Part shown: piece after piece, positions 1 through 8,763 of the stretch | Layout of the letters: every line of letters begins with the position of its first letter | Numbering within the stretch: the first letter of the stretch is position 1 | Source: Dorea_A sp016295505 | Lineage (GTDB): Bacteria > Bacillota > Clostridia > Lachnospirales > Lachnospiraceae | NCBI RefSeq assembly: GCF_039832105.1 | Contig: NZ_JBDOHS010000009.1 | Location: 86,555-150,554 of the forward strand | Length of the DNA: 64,000 nucleotides | Reading direction: 5' to 3' | Notes under the pieces: generated by a model | What the model was told of the DNA's origin: nothing | The model's database searches: none | What the model saw: only the letters and a program-made list of their open reading frames with translations | Made by a program: the position numbers and the translations under genes

Positions 1-2
1 GG

Positions 3-1070
3 GACAATACAGATATTCGGGAGGCTGCATCCACACTGGCAGGCGTGACTCGTATTGAAGCGGAAAATGTAATTGCAGCACTGATTGCGAATAAGTGCAT
101 CCGCAAGTCTGATATGGATGAGATCCGTTATGCGAAGGACAGATTGTTTTCTGATATCTCAGGACTTGAAAAAATTGATGTGGATGAGAGTGTCAAGGAT
201 GTCGGAGGTCTGGCCGGACTTCGAAAATGGCTGGATGAGAAAAAAGAGCTTCTGACTCCGGAAAAGAGAGACGAGCTCCGTTCCAAAGGCCTTCAGCCGC
301 CGCGGGGAATTCTGTTGGTTGGTGTTCCGGGCTGTGGAAAATCTCTTTCTGCGAAGTCGATTTCTGCGAATTGGAAACTTCCATTATACCGACTGGATTT
401 TGCGACAGTTCAGGGAAGCTATGTGGGACAGTCCGAGCAGCAGCTGAAGGATGCATTGACGACTGCGGAAAATGTATCTCCGTGTATTCTCTGGATTGAC
501 GAGATTGAAAAAGGTCTGTCTGGAGCCACGGGAGGTTCAGGTGACGGCGGTGTATCGACCAGAATGGTAGGACAGTTCCTGTTCTGGATGCAGGAGTGTA
601 AAAAACAGGTGTTTGTGGTTGCAACTGCAAATGATGTATCTATGCTCCCATCAGAGCTCCTGAGACGAGGCCGTTTTGATGAACTGTTCTTTGTTGATCT
701 GCCGACAGCAGAGGAAAGAAAAGATATTCTGGCCTTGTATATGCGTAAATATCTGAATCTCGAATTCAGTGGAGAGTTTGCGGATAAGATTGTAGAACTG
801 AGTGATGGATTTACAGGTGCTGACCTTGAGTCAACGGTCAGAGACCTGGCATATAGATCTATTGCAAATGATAATTTTGTTATGAGTGCAGAGAATATCA
901 TCAATGCATTCAATAATGTTGTGCCGCTTTCACAGACAAGTCCTGAAAAGATTGAGTCTATCAGAGATTGGGGAAAAGAAAGAGCCGTGCCGGCTTCCGG
1001 AAAACCGATTGGTGGAGAGCAGATTGCCCTTAAGAAGAGCGGACCAAAGACACGAAAAGTATTAGTATAG
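3..1070 (+). CDS. Ycf46-like AAA+ ATPase, 5' end outside window
   Basis: The frame is open to the left edge, so the N-terminus is missing; a GTG at 45 is an internal codon or a poor start. Visible parts, numbered from that GTG, are a DVGGL motif near residue 52, Walker A GVPGCGKS (93-100), Walker B ILWIDE (148-153), a sensor segment VFVVATAND, and LLRRGRFDELF with the arginine-finger region. The C-terminal lid contains GFTGADLE. This order matches Ycf46-type AAA proteins, which have an extra N-terminal half. The substrate is unknown. It lies about 110 bp upstream of a papain-fold toxin-like gene, so it may serve that module (inference). The family call is firm; the role is not. Confidence 0.85.
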   Translation, partial: DNTDIREAASTLAGVTRIEAENVIAALIANKCIRKSDMDEIRYAKDRLFSDISGLEKIDVDESVKDVGGLAGLRKWLDEKKELLTPEKRDELRSKGLQPPRGILLVGVPGCGKSLSAKSISANWKLPLYRLDFATVQGSYVGQSEQQLKDALTTAENVSPCILWIDEIEKGLSGATGGSGDGGVSTRMVGQFLFWMQECKKQVFVVATANDVSMLPSELLRRGRFDELFFVDLPTAEERKDILALYMRKYLNLEFSGEFADKIVELSDGFTGADLESTVRDLAYRSIANDNFVMSAENIINAFNNVVPLSQTSPEKIESIRDWGKERAVPASGKPIGGEQIALKKSGPKTRKVLV

Positions 1071-1082
1071 CTGATCATGTCA

Positions 1083-1130
1083 CAGACGCGGAGGACTATC
1101 TGTCATACAGAAGGGCATCCGCGTCTGCTT
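1083..1130 (+). terminator. Hairpin after the AAA ATPase gene
   Basis: CAGACGCGGA (1083-1092) pairs perfectly with TCCGCGTCTG (1118-1127). The T tract after it is short (CTTTAT), so termination may be partial and allow read-through into the toxin gene. Confidence 0.55.
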
Positions 1131-1181
1131 TATATGTAACAGGAGATTTCAGGGGTAATTATGGAATGATAGGAGAAAGTG

Positions 1182-2369
1182 ATGTCAGGGAATATGGAAA
1201 CCGGTGGCCATTCCTCTGCGGAAGGAGGAGAAGGGCACAGTGAAGTACAGGAAACCACGGTGAATATTGAAAGCGTATCTGAAACCGGGGAAATGGATGA
1301 AAGTTTTGAAGACTGTGAATTGAAAGAAGGAACCATTGGAAAACAATCTGAGATTCAGGAGATGGAAGAAGAGGACTTCAGTGACTGCGCTAAAAATGAA
1401 GAAATTGCCGGGGAGACAGAGAAAAAAGTGCCGGATGAGACAAAAGAAACAGAAGAGGTAGCGAAAGAAACAGAAGAGATATCGAAAGAAACAGAAGAAC
1501 TGCCGGAAGAGAGACTTGAGAATGCTTTGCTCGAACAAAAGAAGATGAGCGAAGAGATGGATAGAAAGTTTGAGGATGTACTGTCAAAAGAAATTGGATC
1601 AGATGAGTACAAAGAAGCGCTGAAAGAGTATAATGATCTCAAGGCACAGAAGGAAGAACTGGATGAAAAGATTCAGTCAATGGAATCGAAAAAAGATCTT
1701 GTGGAAGAAAAAACTTCTTATGAGAATCTCACAGAATATATGAATGCGCATAATTATGGGCGAGAAGACTATGAGACCTATTCTCAGGATCCGGAGTGGC
1801 GAAGATTACATAAGCAGGAGTTCCCGGATTATGAGCTTCCGCCGCTTAAAGAAAATGACAACACACAAGAGTGGAAAAGGATGTCTGTTGAGATGTCTCC
1901 GCAGGAGAATCTGGAAGCAACAAATCCGAATTTTGAGTCCGGTATAGAATGGCAAACCAACTGTCAGAGATGCGTTCCCACTTATGAGATGAGGGAGCGA
2001 GGCTATGATGTCACAGCTCTTCCGTGTACGGATGCGGATGATTATCTGTCTTACCATCCATTTGAAGTATGGGAAGACGCTGATATTCAGGCTACGATCG
2101 GAGATGGAAAAGCGGATATTGAAAGCGCCATGAATGAGTGGGGTGACGGCTCTCGTGCCCAGGTTGTAGTTCTGTGGGAGGTCGGAGACGGCGGACATAC
2201 ATTTATTGCAGAACAGAGGGATGGAAAGACGTACTTTACAGATCCGCAGACCGGAGAATCGGATGTATCATGGTATTTTGATAATGTCAAAGATAACTGT
2301 ACTCTTTACTGTCGGATCGATGATGCAAAAACTTCGAAAAAAATAACAGAGTGTTGTAAAGGGGTTTAG
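1182..2369 (+). CDS. Papain-fold toxin-like protein with acidic coiled-coil N-terminus
   Basis: The first 250 residues are very rich in Glu and Lys, with repeats such as KETEE, and are predicted disordered or coiled coil. There is no signal peptide and no LXG or WXG domain. The last 140 residues look like a papain-fold (Tox-PL type) toxin domain: TNCQRC places candidate nucleophile Cys261 or Cys264, GGHTFIAE gives His339, and YFTDPQTG gives Asp354. That Cys-His-Asp order and spacing fit the family, whose members are peptidases or deamidases. ATG 1182 is chosen because AGGAG sits six bases upstream; a GTG at 1179 is weaker. The Imm35-like gene begins one base after the stop. Toxin activity is inferred from domain and neighbour. 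Confidence 0.7.
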   Translation: MSGNMETGGHSSAEGGEGHSEVQETTVNIESVSETGEMDESFEDCELKEGTIGKQSEIQEMEEEDFSDCAKNEEIAGETEKKVPDETKETEEVAKETEEISKETEELPEERLENALLEQKKMSEEMDRKFEDVLSKEIGSDEYKEALKEYNDLKAQKEELDEKIQSMESKKDLVEEKTSYENLTEYMNAHNYGREDYETYSQDPEWRRLHKQEFPDYELPPLKENDNTQEWKRMSVEMSPQENLEATNPNFESGIEWQTNCQRCVPTYEMRERGYDVTALPCTDADDYLSYHPFEVWEDADIQATIGDGKADIESAMNEWGDGSRAQVVVLWEVGDGGHTFIAEQRDGKTYFTDPQTGESDVSWYFDNVKDNCTLYCRIDDAKTSKKITECCKGV

Positions 2370-2370
2370 A

Positions 2371-2622
2371 ATGATGGTAGAAAAAAGTGAAGCATTGGAG
2401 ATTGCAAAAAGATATTATCTGGAAAATGGCAGTCAGGAGATTACAAAGTTCTATGATGCAGAAAAGAGCTGGATCGCATTTGGAGGTCGCCCGGGAATGG
2501 CAAAGATTGGAAACAGTGGAATTGCGATCGATAAGGAACGTGGGGAAATCAGTGATTTTGTCCTTCCTTCGAAAGAAAATTTTGAATTGTTGAAAAAGGC
2601 TGTATTGGTAGAAACGGAATAA
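2371..2622 (+). CDS. Imm35-like immunity protein
   Basis: This 83-residue soluble protein carries WIAFGGRPGMAKIG, then GIAIDK and GEISDFVLPS, a pattern I recognise from Imm35/YrhB-type immunity proteins. Members are small cytoplasmic proteins encoded just after the toxin they neutralise. Here the start follows the stop of the papain-fold gene by one base and has AAGGGG about eight bases upstream, so the two are almost certainly co-translated. Protection against the upstream product is inferred from position and family; no direct contact can be read from sequence. Confidence 0.65.
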   Translation: MMVEKSEALEIAKRYYLENGSQEITKFYDAEKSWIAFGGRPGMAKIGNSGIAIDKERGEISDFVLPSKENFELLKKAVLVETE

Positions 2623-2649
2623 ATGACAGGATATAGGAGGATATGAAGA

Positions 2650-3147
2650 ATGCCAAGACCAATATTAAGAACACCACAGAAAAGTGAGACACAGACAAAC
2701 AGTATTCTGAGTGCAACCTGTAATCAGGAACAGAAACAGAAGACACAGCAGATTGATAAGATGAAATTGGACAGACTCTTAAGACAGCCCCGTTCCAAAG
2801 CATACATGGATGCAATGCATAAGTTGGATGCGGGCGGACATGTGCATAATCAGGCGAAGGTTGACAGCATTATTAACACGATCCGTCAGGAATTTCCGGA
2901 GATTGAGCTGTCGGGCATCCTTCTTGGTTATGTATCCATCTGCTATCTGGGAAGACCGTATGAAGTCCATACGCTGGATGTAGCAGGCGGTATTATTGAG
3001 CACTACAAAGCCGGAGAAACATTGCCGAATGGGTTGGAAAAGGCAAGGGGAATTGCAATGCGCGGAGGATATGATTTTATCGAAGTATATGTGGACTGTT
3101 GCAGGGCCATCAGTTCCAATGGAACGGTATCTGTGATTTCCTGTTAA
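2650..3147 (+). CDS. Hypothetical 165-aa protein of toxin module
   Basis: I do not recognise this protein. It has a polar, Gln- and Lys-rich N-terminal 50 residues and a compact C-terminal domain of about 100 residues containing LGRPYEVHTLD, AGETLPNGLEKARG and GGYDFIEVYVDCC. There is no signal peptide or membrane segment. ATG 2650 has a good AGGAGG site. It follows the immunity-like gene by 27 bp and precedes a zinc-ribbon gene by 23 bp, so it is probably cotranscribed with both. It could be an adaptor, chaperone or second effector of the module, but nothing in the sequence decides this. Confidence 0.75.
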   Translation: MPRPILRTPQKSETQTNSILSATCNQEQKQKTQQIDKMKLDRLLRQPRSKAYMDAMHKLDAGGHVHNQAKVDSIINTIRQEFPEIELSGILLGYVSICYLGRPYEVHTLDVAGGIIEHYKAGETLPNGLEKARGIAMRGGYDFIEVYVDCCRAISSNGTVSVISC

Positions 3148-3170
3148 TTAGACAGAGTTGAGGTGAGAGA

Positions 3171-4001
3171 ATGAAGTGTAAAAGTTGTGGGTGTGAAGTA
3201 CATGATAATGCAAAATTCTGTACAAATTGTGGGACACCGGTAGATCAGCCGGATATGACTCCTGAAAAATCCGTAATAAAGTCGGGGACAGACAGTGATA
3301 AGATCAAGATCATTATACTGGCAGCGATGCTTGTGATTGCAGTAGCTGCCGGATTGATTGTGAAAAATATGCGTCAGAATGATACTGATGAAAAATATCA
3401 GGCTTCCGCAGAAGAAGAGAAGAAGGAAGAAAAGTCAGAAAAAACAGAAGAAGAGACAGAAGAGTCACAGGAAGAAGATAATGAAAAAGAAGATACATCC
3501 GATGTATCAGAATCATCAGATCAGGATACAACCGCGAATGAAAGTTCCGCGGCCGTTCCGGCTTATCCATCCGTGAGCGAAGTTCATGTAACCAGCATTA
3601 CTGCGTCCTCTTCTCTCGCTGAATACAATATGACGCACAGCCCGGAACGTGTGATGGATGGCAGTCTTTCTACAGCCTGGGTGGAAGGGGCATCCGGACA
3701 GGGAGAGTCTGAGACAATTACCATATGCTTTGATGCGAACTGCAGGGTCAGTGGAATGAGAATTAATGCCGGATATCAGAAAAGTGCGGATCTTTACAGT
3801 AAGAATTCCAGACCGTCAGTGCTTCGTGTCATATATACGGATGGAACTACAGAAGACTGTGCGCTTCAGGATATCAATGGCATGCAGGAGATTCATTTCA
3901 GCAGAGAAATGGTAACCGGTTCGATTTCGCTTATGATCGTATCTGTATATCCGGGAACGAAATATTCGGATACCGTCATATCAGAAATTCAGTTTTTCTA
4001 A
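3171..4001 (+). CDS. Zinc-ribbon membrane protein with NADase-type glycan-binding-like domain
   Basis: The N-terminus MKCKSCGCEV...CTNCG is a four-cysteine zinc ribbon. One membrane helix follows at about residues 45-65, then an acidic Glu/Lys/Ser linker of about 70 residues. The last 140 residues form a discoidin-like beta domain with SPERVMDGSLSTAW, of the type found in NADase-type glycan-binding proteins. The expected topology is a cytoplasmic ribbon with the binding domain outside. AGGTGAG precedes the ATG. The same ribbon-helix-linker design recurs at 4854 with a different outer domain, so the two are probably related sensors or binding proteins. The ligand is unknown. Confidence 0.75.
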   Translation: MKCKSCGCEVHDNAKFCTNCGTPVDQPDMTPEKSVIKSGTDSDKIKIIILAAMLVIAVAAGLIVKNMRQNDTDEKYQASAEEEKKEEKSEKTEEETEESQEEDNEKEDTSDVSESSDQDTTANESSAAVPAYPSVSEVHVTSITASSSLAEYNMTHSPERVMDGSLSTAWVEGASGQGESETITICFDANCRVSGMRINAGYQKSADLYSKNSRPSVLRVIYTDGTTEDCALQDINGMQEIHFSREMVTGSISLMIVSVYPGTKYSDTVISEIQFF

Positions 4002-4014
4002 GATTGCGGGATAG

Positions 4015-4827
4015 ATGATGGGAATGTATAAACGTATATTATTCAGAATAAGTGTTCTGCTCCTGATTCTGGCGTTTGCAGCAGGAATCAGCGGCTGTTC
4101 GCATTCCGGTGAAGAGGATAAGAGCAATGTGGAGGCAACTCAGGATCTGGAGCATTCGGATCCGGAAGAAGAGCAGCAGGAAAAAGAGCAGCAGGAAAAA
4201 GAATCAGAAACCGGGAATGATGAATCAGAGGAAACAGGAGAAACAGAAGAAAATAATGCTGACGATGAGCCGGATATGCAGGTGCCAGATGAGACATTTG
4301 TCAATGTAAAAGTGTATCTGCCGGATATTTTTGTAGAATTGAAGTATGCAACAACAGATAACTTTACAGGGCAAAAGATCTATGATTTTTCGGATGCATA
4401 TCTCCGCTTTGGGACAGTGAAAAAGCTGATGCAGGTGCAGGAACAGCTGAAGCAGGGAGGATTTTCATTGAAAATATGGGATGCATTCCGACCGGTATCG
4501 GCACAGTTTACCCTGTGGAATATCTGTCCGAATGCTACATATGTGGCGAATCCGAATCAGGGATATTCTTCGCACAGCAGAGGAAATACTGTTGATATTA
4601 CAATTGTAAGAGACAATGGAGAAGAGATTCCGATGCCCTCCGGATTTGATGATTTTTCAGCCAGGGCGGATCGCGACTATAGTGATTGTGGTTTGGATGC
4701 GGCGAAAAACGCACAGGAACTGGAACGTTTAATGACAGAAAACGGGTTTCGGCCATATGCAGGAGAATGGTGGCATTATACGGATGAGGAAGATTATCCG
4801 GTAGAAGAAGTTTTCTGTCCGGAATAA
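4015..4827 (+). CDS. VanX/DdpX-like D-Ala-D-Ala dipeptidase lipoprotein (M15D)
   Basis: A lipoprotein signal with lipobox ISGC is followed by an acidic linker to about residue 95, then an M15D metallopeptidase domain. Zinc motif SHSRGNTVDIT supplies His and Asp, and EWWHY near residue 250 supplies the catalytic Glu and the third His. WDAFRPVSAQ is the conserved arginine segment. VanX enzymes split D-Ala-D-Ala and are usually cytoplasmic; this one should be anchored outside, so it more likely trims wall-derived dipeptides or stem peptides than confers vancomycin resistance. No vanHA or vanRS genes are nearby. GGGA lies five bases before ATG 4015; a second ATG follows at 4024. Confidence 0.85.
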   Translation: MMGMYKRILFRISVLLLILAFAAGISGCSHSGEEDKSNVEATQDLEHSDPEEEQQEKEQQEKESETGNDESEETGETEENNADDEPDMQVPDETFVNVKVYLPDIFVELKYATTDNFTGQKIYDFSDAYLRFGTVKKLMQVQEQLKQGGFSLKIWDAFRPVSAQFTLWNICPNATYVANPNQGYSSHSRGNTVDITIVRDNGEEIPMPSGFDDFSARADRDYSDCGLDAAKNAQELERLMTENGFRPYAGEWWHYTDEEDYPVEEVFCPE

Positions 4828-4853
4828 TCAGAGGAATGAGGAGGAATGAAAAA

Positions 4854-5684
4854 GTGAAGTGCCCGAATTGTGGAATGGAAGTAAAGGAGAATGCAAAGTT
4901 CTGTACGAACTGTGGAACACCTGTCGAATTCAGGACAGAACAGCAGCCGTGGCAACAGCCGGAAATGCAGCCGGCTCCGCCAAAAAAAGGAATGAATGAT
5001 CAGAAGAAGATTTTGTTGATTGTCGGTGTACTGGTACTTGCCGCTGTGCTTGGATTGGTTGTAAAAACTATAAAGAATAAAGACGCAGAAGAAGATGTCT
5101 TTGATATGGAAGAGTTTCTGGCTGAAGAGGAAGAAAAGGAAGAAGAAAGCAGCGAAGATATGTCTGAGGAAGAAGTGGATGAGGAGTCAGAAAAAGATGT
5201 CGAAGAGGAAGAACCGGTATATGACTCAACGGAAGGTGGAATTCACAGATATGATTATGTAATTGATGACTGCACATGGCAGGAAGCATTTGCCAAAGCG
5301 CGACAGGCCGGCGGATATCTGGTGCATATCAACAGCAGAGAGGAATATAATTATATTCTGTCGGACATTGCCAGACTGGGATACAATAAGATCCAGTTCC
5401 GACTTGGAGGACGCCGTGATGCTAATGGCGTAGATTATTACTGGGTGGATGAAAATAATGAACTCTATGGGGATGTGCTTAATTCACCGGAATATTGGGC
5501 ATATGGCGAATGGATGCAGGGAGAACCAAGTTTTCAGGATGGTGATATAGCAGAAGACTGCATGGATTTTTATTATTATGAAAATGAGAACAGGTGGACC
5601 TGGAATGATGTACCGAATGATATTATCAGTGTGGTTCCGTATTTCAGTGGAAAGATAGGATATATTGTGGAATATGAAGATTAG
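4854..5684 (+). CDS. Zinc-ribbon membrane protein with C-type lectin-like domain
   Basis: The protein starts MKCPNCGMEV...CTNCGTPV, a zinc ribbon almost identical to that of the protein at 3171. A membrane helix follows (ILLIVGVLVLAAVLGLVV), then a strongly acidic linker and a C-terminal domain of about 140 residues. WQEAFAKARQAGGYLVHINS and the later DCMDFYYYENENRWTWNDV segment are typical of C-type lectin-like folds. The GTG at 4854 is preferred to ATG 4836 because AGGAGG lies seven bases before it and this start matches the paralog. The outer domain may bind sugar or protein; calcium-binding residues are not obvious. Confidence 0.75.
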   Translation: MKCPNCGMEVKENAKFCTNCGTPVEFRTEQQPWQQPEMQPAPPKKGMNDQKKILLIVGVLVLAAVLGLVVKTIKNKDAEEDVFDMEEFLAEEEEKEEESSEDMSEEEVDEESEKDVEEEEPVYDSTEGGIHRYDYVIDDCTWQEAFAKARQAGGYLVHINSREEYNYILSDIARLGYNKIQFRLGGRRDANGVDYYWVDENNELYGDVLNSPEYWAYGEWMQGEPSFQDGDIAEDCMDFYYYENENRWTWNDVPNDIISVVPYFSGKIGYIVEYED

Positions 5685-6900
5685 AAGATATAGTCTGCTG
5701 GCGGTCGCCGTACTTCTGTTATTGTGCAGTGGCTGCAGCAGTAAAAAAAGCGGTGATGAGAAGACAAGAGACGCGACACCGCTGGAAGCGTCGACTGAAG
5801 ATGCAGGTGGGAAAGATACAGAACAGAAAAACGAAGAGAATGAGATGGAAGAGAAGATCAATCAGTATCTGCAGACAATGACACTTGAGGAAAAGGTGGC
5901 CCAGATGTTTATTGTGCTGCCGGAATCACTTGTAGAAGGAGTGGATCCTGTCATTGCAGCGGCAGATGCGACCAGAAATGCGATTGATCAGATTCCGGTT
6001 GGTGGATTTGTATATCTGGACAGTAATCTGCAGTCACCGGAACAGGTGAAGACGATGCTTGCAAATGTGCAGTCCTACAGCATGGAACGGATCGGCCTTC
6101 CGGCACTTTTGTGTGTGGATGAAGAAGGAGGAACGGTTGCAAGGATCAGTGGAACCGGAAAGTTTAATGTTCCGGCCGTTGAAAATATGTCCGTGATCGG
6201 ACAGGCCAATGATACGAACAGGGCCAGGGAGATTGGTGCGTCCATCGGTGCTTCTCTGGCAGAATTGGGGTTTAATGTTGATTTTGCACCGGTTGCGGAT
6301 GTACTGACCAACCCGGAGAATCAGGTTGTAAAAAAACGTTCATTCGGGACGGATCCACAGGTTGTCTCCGATATGTGTCAGGCAGTGGCGGAAGGATTGT
6401 CAGAATCCGGTATATATGCGACATATAAGCATTTTCCGGGACACGGGACGACTTCGGCAGATACACATGCCGGATATGCATATTCTGATAAAACACTGGA
6501 GGAGTTGGAATCGTGTGAGTTGATTCCATTTCAGAGGGGGATTGCGGATGGAATCTCTTTTGTGATGGTCGGACATATCTCTATGCCGGGGATCACGGGG
6601 AATCAGGAACCGGCCTCTCTTTCTGAACACATGATCACAGAAGTACTGAGGAAAAAGATGGGATATGACGGCATTGTCATTACAGACGCTATGAATATGG
6701 GGGCCATTGTACAACAGTATTCTTCATCGGAAGCGGCTGTTAAGACTATACAGGCAGGGACGGATCTGATCCTGATGCCTGCGGATTTCCGGTCTGCCTA
6801 TGAAGGGGTAATAGAGGCAGTTCGTAACGGAGAAATATCGCAGGAGAGAATCGATCAGTCGGTAACAAGAATCTTATCTGTAAAACTACAGATAAAATAA
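5674..6900 (+). CDS. Glycoside hydrolase family 3 lipoprotein, beta-N-acetylhexosaminidase-like
   Basis: A lipoprotein signal (lipobox CSGC) precedes a GH3 domain of about 340 residues. The general acid/base loop is KHFPGHGTTSADTH, and the nucleophile region is GIVITDAMNMGAI. These are the hallmarks of NagZ-type enzymes, which remove N-acetylglucosamine from wall fragments. It is a single-domain GH3 of normal NagZ size but anchored outside the cell, as in Bacillus NagZ/YbbD. ATG 5674 overlaps the upstream stop by eleven bases, so translation is probably coupled; a TTG at 5665 is an alternative. With the VanX-like and lectin-like neighbours it suggests a wall-fragment processing set (inference). 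Confidence 0.85.
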   Translation: MKIRRYSLLAVAVLLLLCSGCSSKKSGDEKTRDATPLEASTEDAGGKDTEQKNEENEMEEKINQYLQTMTLEEKVAQMFIVLPESLVEGVDPVIAAADATRNAIDQIPVGGFVYLDSNLQSPEQVKTMLANVQSYSMERIGLPALLCVDEEGGTVARISGTGKFNVPAVENMSVIGQANDTNRAREIGASIGASLAELGFNVDFAPVADVLTNPENQVVKKRSFGTDPQVVSDMCQAVAEGLSESGIYATYKHFPGHGTTSADTHAGYAYSDKTLEELESCELIPFQRGIADGISFVMVGHISMPGITGNQEPASLSEHMITEVLRKKMGYDGIVITDAMNMGAIVQQYSSSEAAVKTIQAGTDLILMPADFRSAYEGVIEAVRNGEISQERIDQSVTRILSVKLQIK

Positions 6901-6920
6901 AAAGAAAGAGAGAATAAAAT

Positions 6921-8465
6921 ATGCAAGAGGTTTTTGAATCAATTAATGGTATCTTTGCGTTTATCGGTCCTTTATCGGATTTTTTATGGGATTTTCCGAC
7001 GAATTTTGAATGGTATGCTTCCATTCCTCTGCTGGGTAACTTTTCATTTGCCATTATCCTGTTATTAGGTTCCGGTATCTTTTTCAGTTTCCGGATTGGA
7101 TTCATGCAGGTGACGCATTTTAAAAAAGGAATCGGAATCATGATGGAGAAGCGTACGGTGGATACGGGAATCTCTCCGCTTGCGGCATTTCTTCTCAGCT
7201 CTGCCATGCGCGTGGGGCCGGGAAATATCATTGGCGTAACGGGAGCGATTGCAGTAGGAGGACCTGGAGCATTATTCTGGATGTGGATCTCTGCGTTCTT
7301 CGGAATGGCGGTAGCCTATATGGAAGGTGTTCTGGCGCAGATTTTCAAAGAAAAGAAGGACGATGAGTTTATTGGGGGTCTTCCGTTCTATGGAAGAAAG
7401 CTTCTTGGCAATAAGGTATGGATTGGGGTATTTCTGTCACTGCTTTATATCCTGTATGCATTTTGCTGTCTTCCCGCACAGGGATTCAATGTTGTATCTT
7501 CTCTTGGAAGAATGGCTGAGATTGTGACGGGATCATCCATTGCTTCCGATTCTGCATTTTATTATGTGGTTGGTGCGCTGACGATTGTTCTGACCGCGAT
7601 CATTGCTTTCGGAGGAATCAAAAAAGTAACAAAGTGGACAGATAAGATGGTGCCGGTGATGGCAGTTCTTTATATTGTGACGGTTCTGGTTCTGATCGTT
7701 CTGAATATCGGATCGGTTCCATACTTCTTTGGTGCAGTATTTTCCGGTGCTTTTCGACCGGAAGCATTCTTTGGAGGTATGTTTGGAACCGTGCTTGCAC
7801 AGGGGGTAAAGCGAGGCTTGATGTCCAACGAGGCAGGACAGGGTACCATTACCATGTCTGCGGCAGCTTCTGATGCGAAGCATCCTTGCGAGCAGGGAAT
7901 TCTGGCATCCATCGGTGTTTTTCTGGATACGATTGTGATCTGTACACTATCCGGATTTGTTGTGGTGATGGCGCACTGCTGGGACGGACCAAATGCAGAA
8001 GCGTGGGCTGGTCTGGATAAATTGCCGAAATTTACCGAATCAATTGCACAGCTGACACCGGGAACGGCCGCAAATGCAATCGTAACTTTCCTGATTACAT
8101 TGTGTTTTGGCATGTTTGCTTACACCTGTCTTCTTGGAATGATCAGCTTTTCTGAGATTGCAGCAAACCGTATCCGAAAAGACAGAGGGTTTATTAATAT
8201 CGTCAGAGGAATTGCCCTTTTTGTAGCTGCATTTGGTATCCTCTGTAATATTGCAGGACTGGAACTTGGAAATCTGTGGGCATTTTCAGATCTGGGAAAT
8301 ATTCTGATTGTATTTTTCAATGTTCCGATTGTATATGTGGGTTCAAGATATGTGCTGCGGGCAACGAAACATTATAAGAAGAATGATGGAACTCCATTTA
8401 CATCAGAAGTGATCGGAAGAAATGACTGTGCTTTCTGGGATGAACGTGCAAAGAATTTGAAATAG
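6921..8465 (+). CDS. AGCS family sodium:alanine/glycine symporter
   Basis: This 514-residue protein has about eleven membrane helices. GPGNIIGVTGAIAVGGPGALFWMW and the later SNEAGQGTITMSAAASDA segment are AGCS signatures. The family imports alanine or glycine with sodium. It follows the GH3 gene by 20 bp, so it may share that transcript and take up amino acids freed from wall peptides (inference). The C-terminus is longer than in many homologues and ends in a charged cytoplasmic tail. A second, more typical AGCS gene lies next to the glycine reductase operon at 47603. Confidence 0.9.
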   Translation: MQEVFESINGIFAFIGPLSDFLWDFPTNFEWYASIPLLGNFSFAIILLLGSGIFFSFRIGFMQVTHFKKGIGIMMEKRTVDTGISPLAAFLLSSAMRVGPGNIIGVTGAIAVGGPGALFWMWISAFFGMAVAYMEGVLAQIFKEKKDDEFIGGLPFYGRKLLGNKVWIGVFLSLLYILYAFCCLPAQGFNVVSSLGRMAEIVTGSSIASDSAFYYVVGALTIVLTAIIAFGGIKKVTKWTDKMVPVMAVLYIVTVLVLIVLNIGSVPYFFGAVFSGAFRPEAFFGGMFGTVLAQGVKRGLMSNEAGQGTITMSAAASDAKHPCEQGILASIGVFLDTIVICTLSGFVVVMAHCWDGPNAEAWAGLDKLPKFTESIAQLTPGTAANAIVTFLITLCFGMFAYTCLLGMISFSEIAANRIRKDRGFINIVRGIALFVAAFGILCNIAGLELGNLWAFSDLGNILIVFFNVPIVYVGSRYVLRATKHYKKNDGTPFTSEVIGRNDCAFWDERAKNLK

Positions 8466-8566
8466 GTATAAAAAGGGAGTGTCGTACTAAGGCGCGCAGC
8501 GCCCAGTCTCAACTATATTTTTTGCCACAACGTCATCACTCTATGTTATGTGACGGATTTCTTATT

Positions 8567-8598
8567 AAATCTCTGAGATGACCCAGTAGAGATTTTTT
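8567..8598 (+). terminator. Rho-independent terminator after AGCS gene
   Basis: AAATCTCT (8567-8574) pairs with AGAGATTT (8588-8595) and a T run follows. The 8466-8763 gap also holds an AAAAGGC/GCCTTTT hairpin at 8617-8644. I see no gene in this gap; an AGGAGG followed by a nine-codon ORF at about 8655-8696 runs straight into the next hairpin and is probably chance. Confidence 0.65.
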
Positions 8599-8679
8599 GC
8601 AATTGCAGTCACCTGAAAAAGGCTATCACAAAGGACGGCCTTTTGTCTAAGACAGGAGGAGTAGATAAATGTGCAAAGA

Positions 8680-8725
8680 GGGGACGTCGCAGTAACAGCT
8701 GAATAGCCGTTACTGCGGTGTCCCC
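8680..8725 (-). terminator. Strong hairpin downstream of the amidohydrolase gene
   Basis: The 17-base arms 8680-8696 and 8709-8725 pair with one or two mismatches around a 12-base loop. It lies just beyond the stop of the minus-strand gene at 8764 and is followed on that strand by a pyrimidine-rich stretch. It may also stop plus-strand transcripts. Confidence 0.6.
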
Positions 8726-8763
8726 TTCAGTTCATATGCTGAAAATGCAATAAACTATGCAAA

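Noticed and set aside
8650..8700. Short ORF with AGGAGG site ahead of the hairpin at 8680
   Set aside because: It is about nine codons, runs into a stem-loop and has no conserved content I can see.
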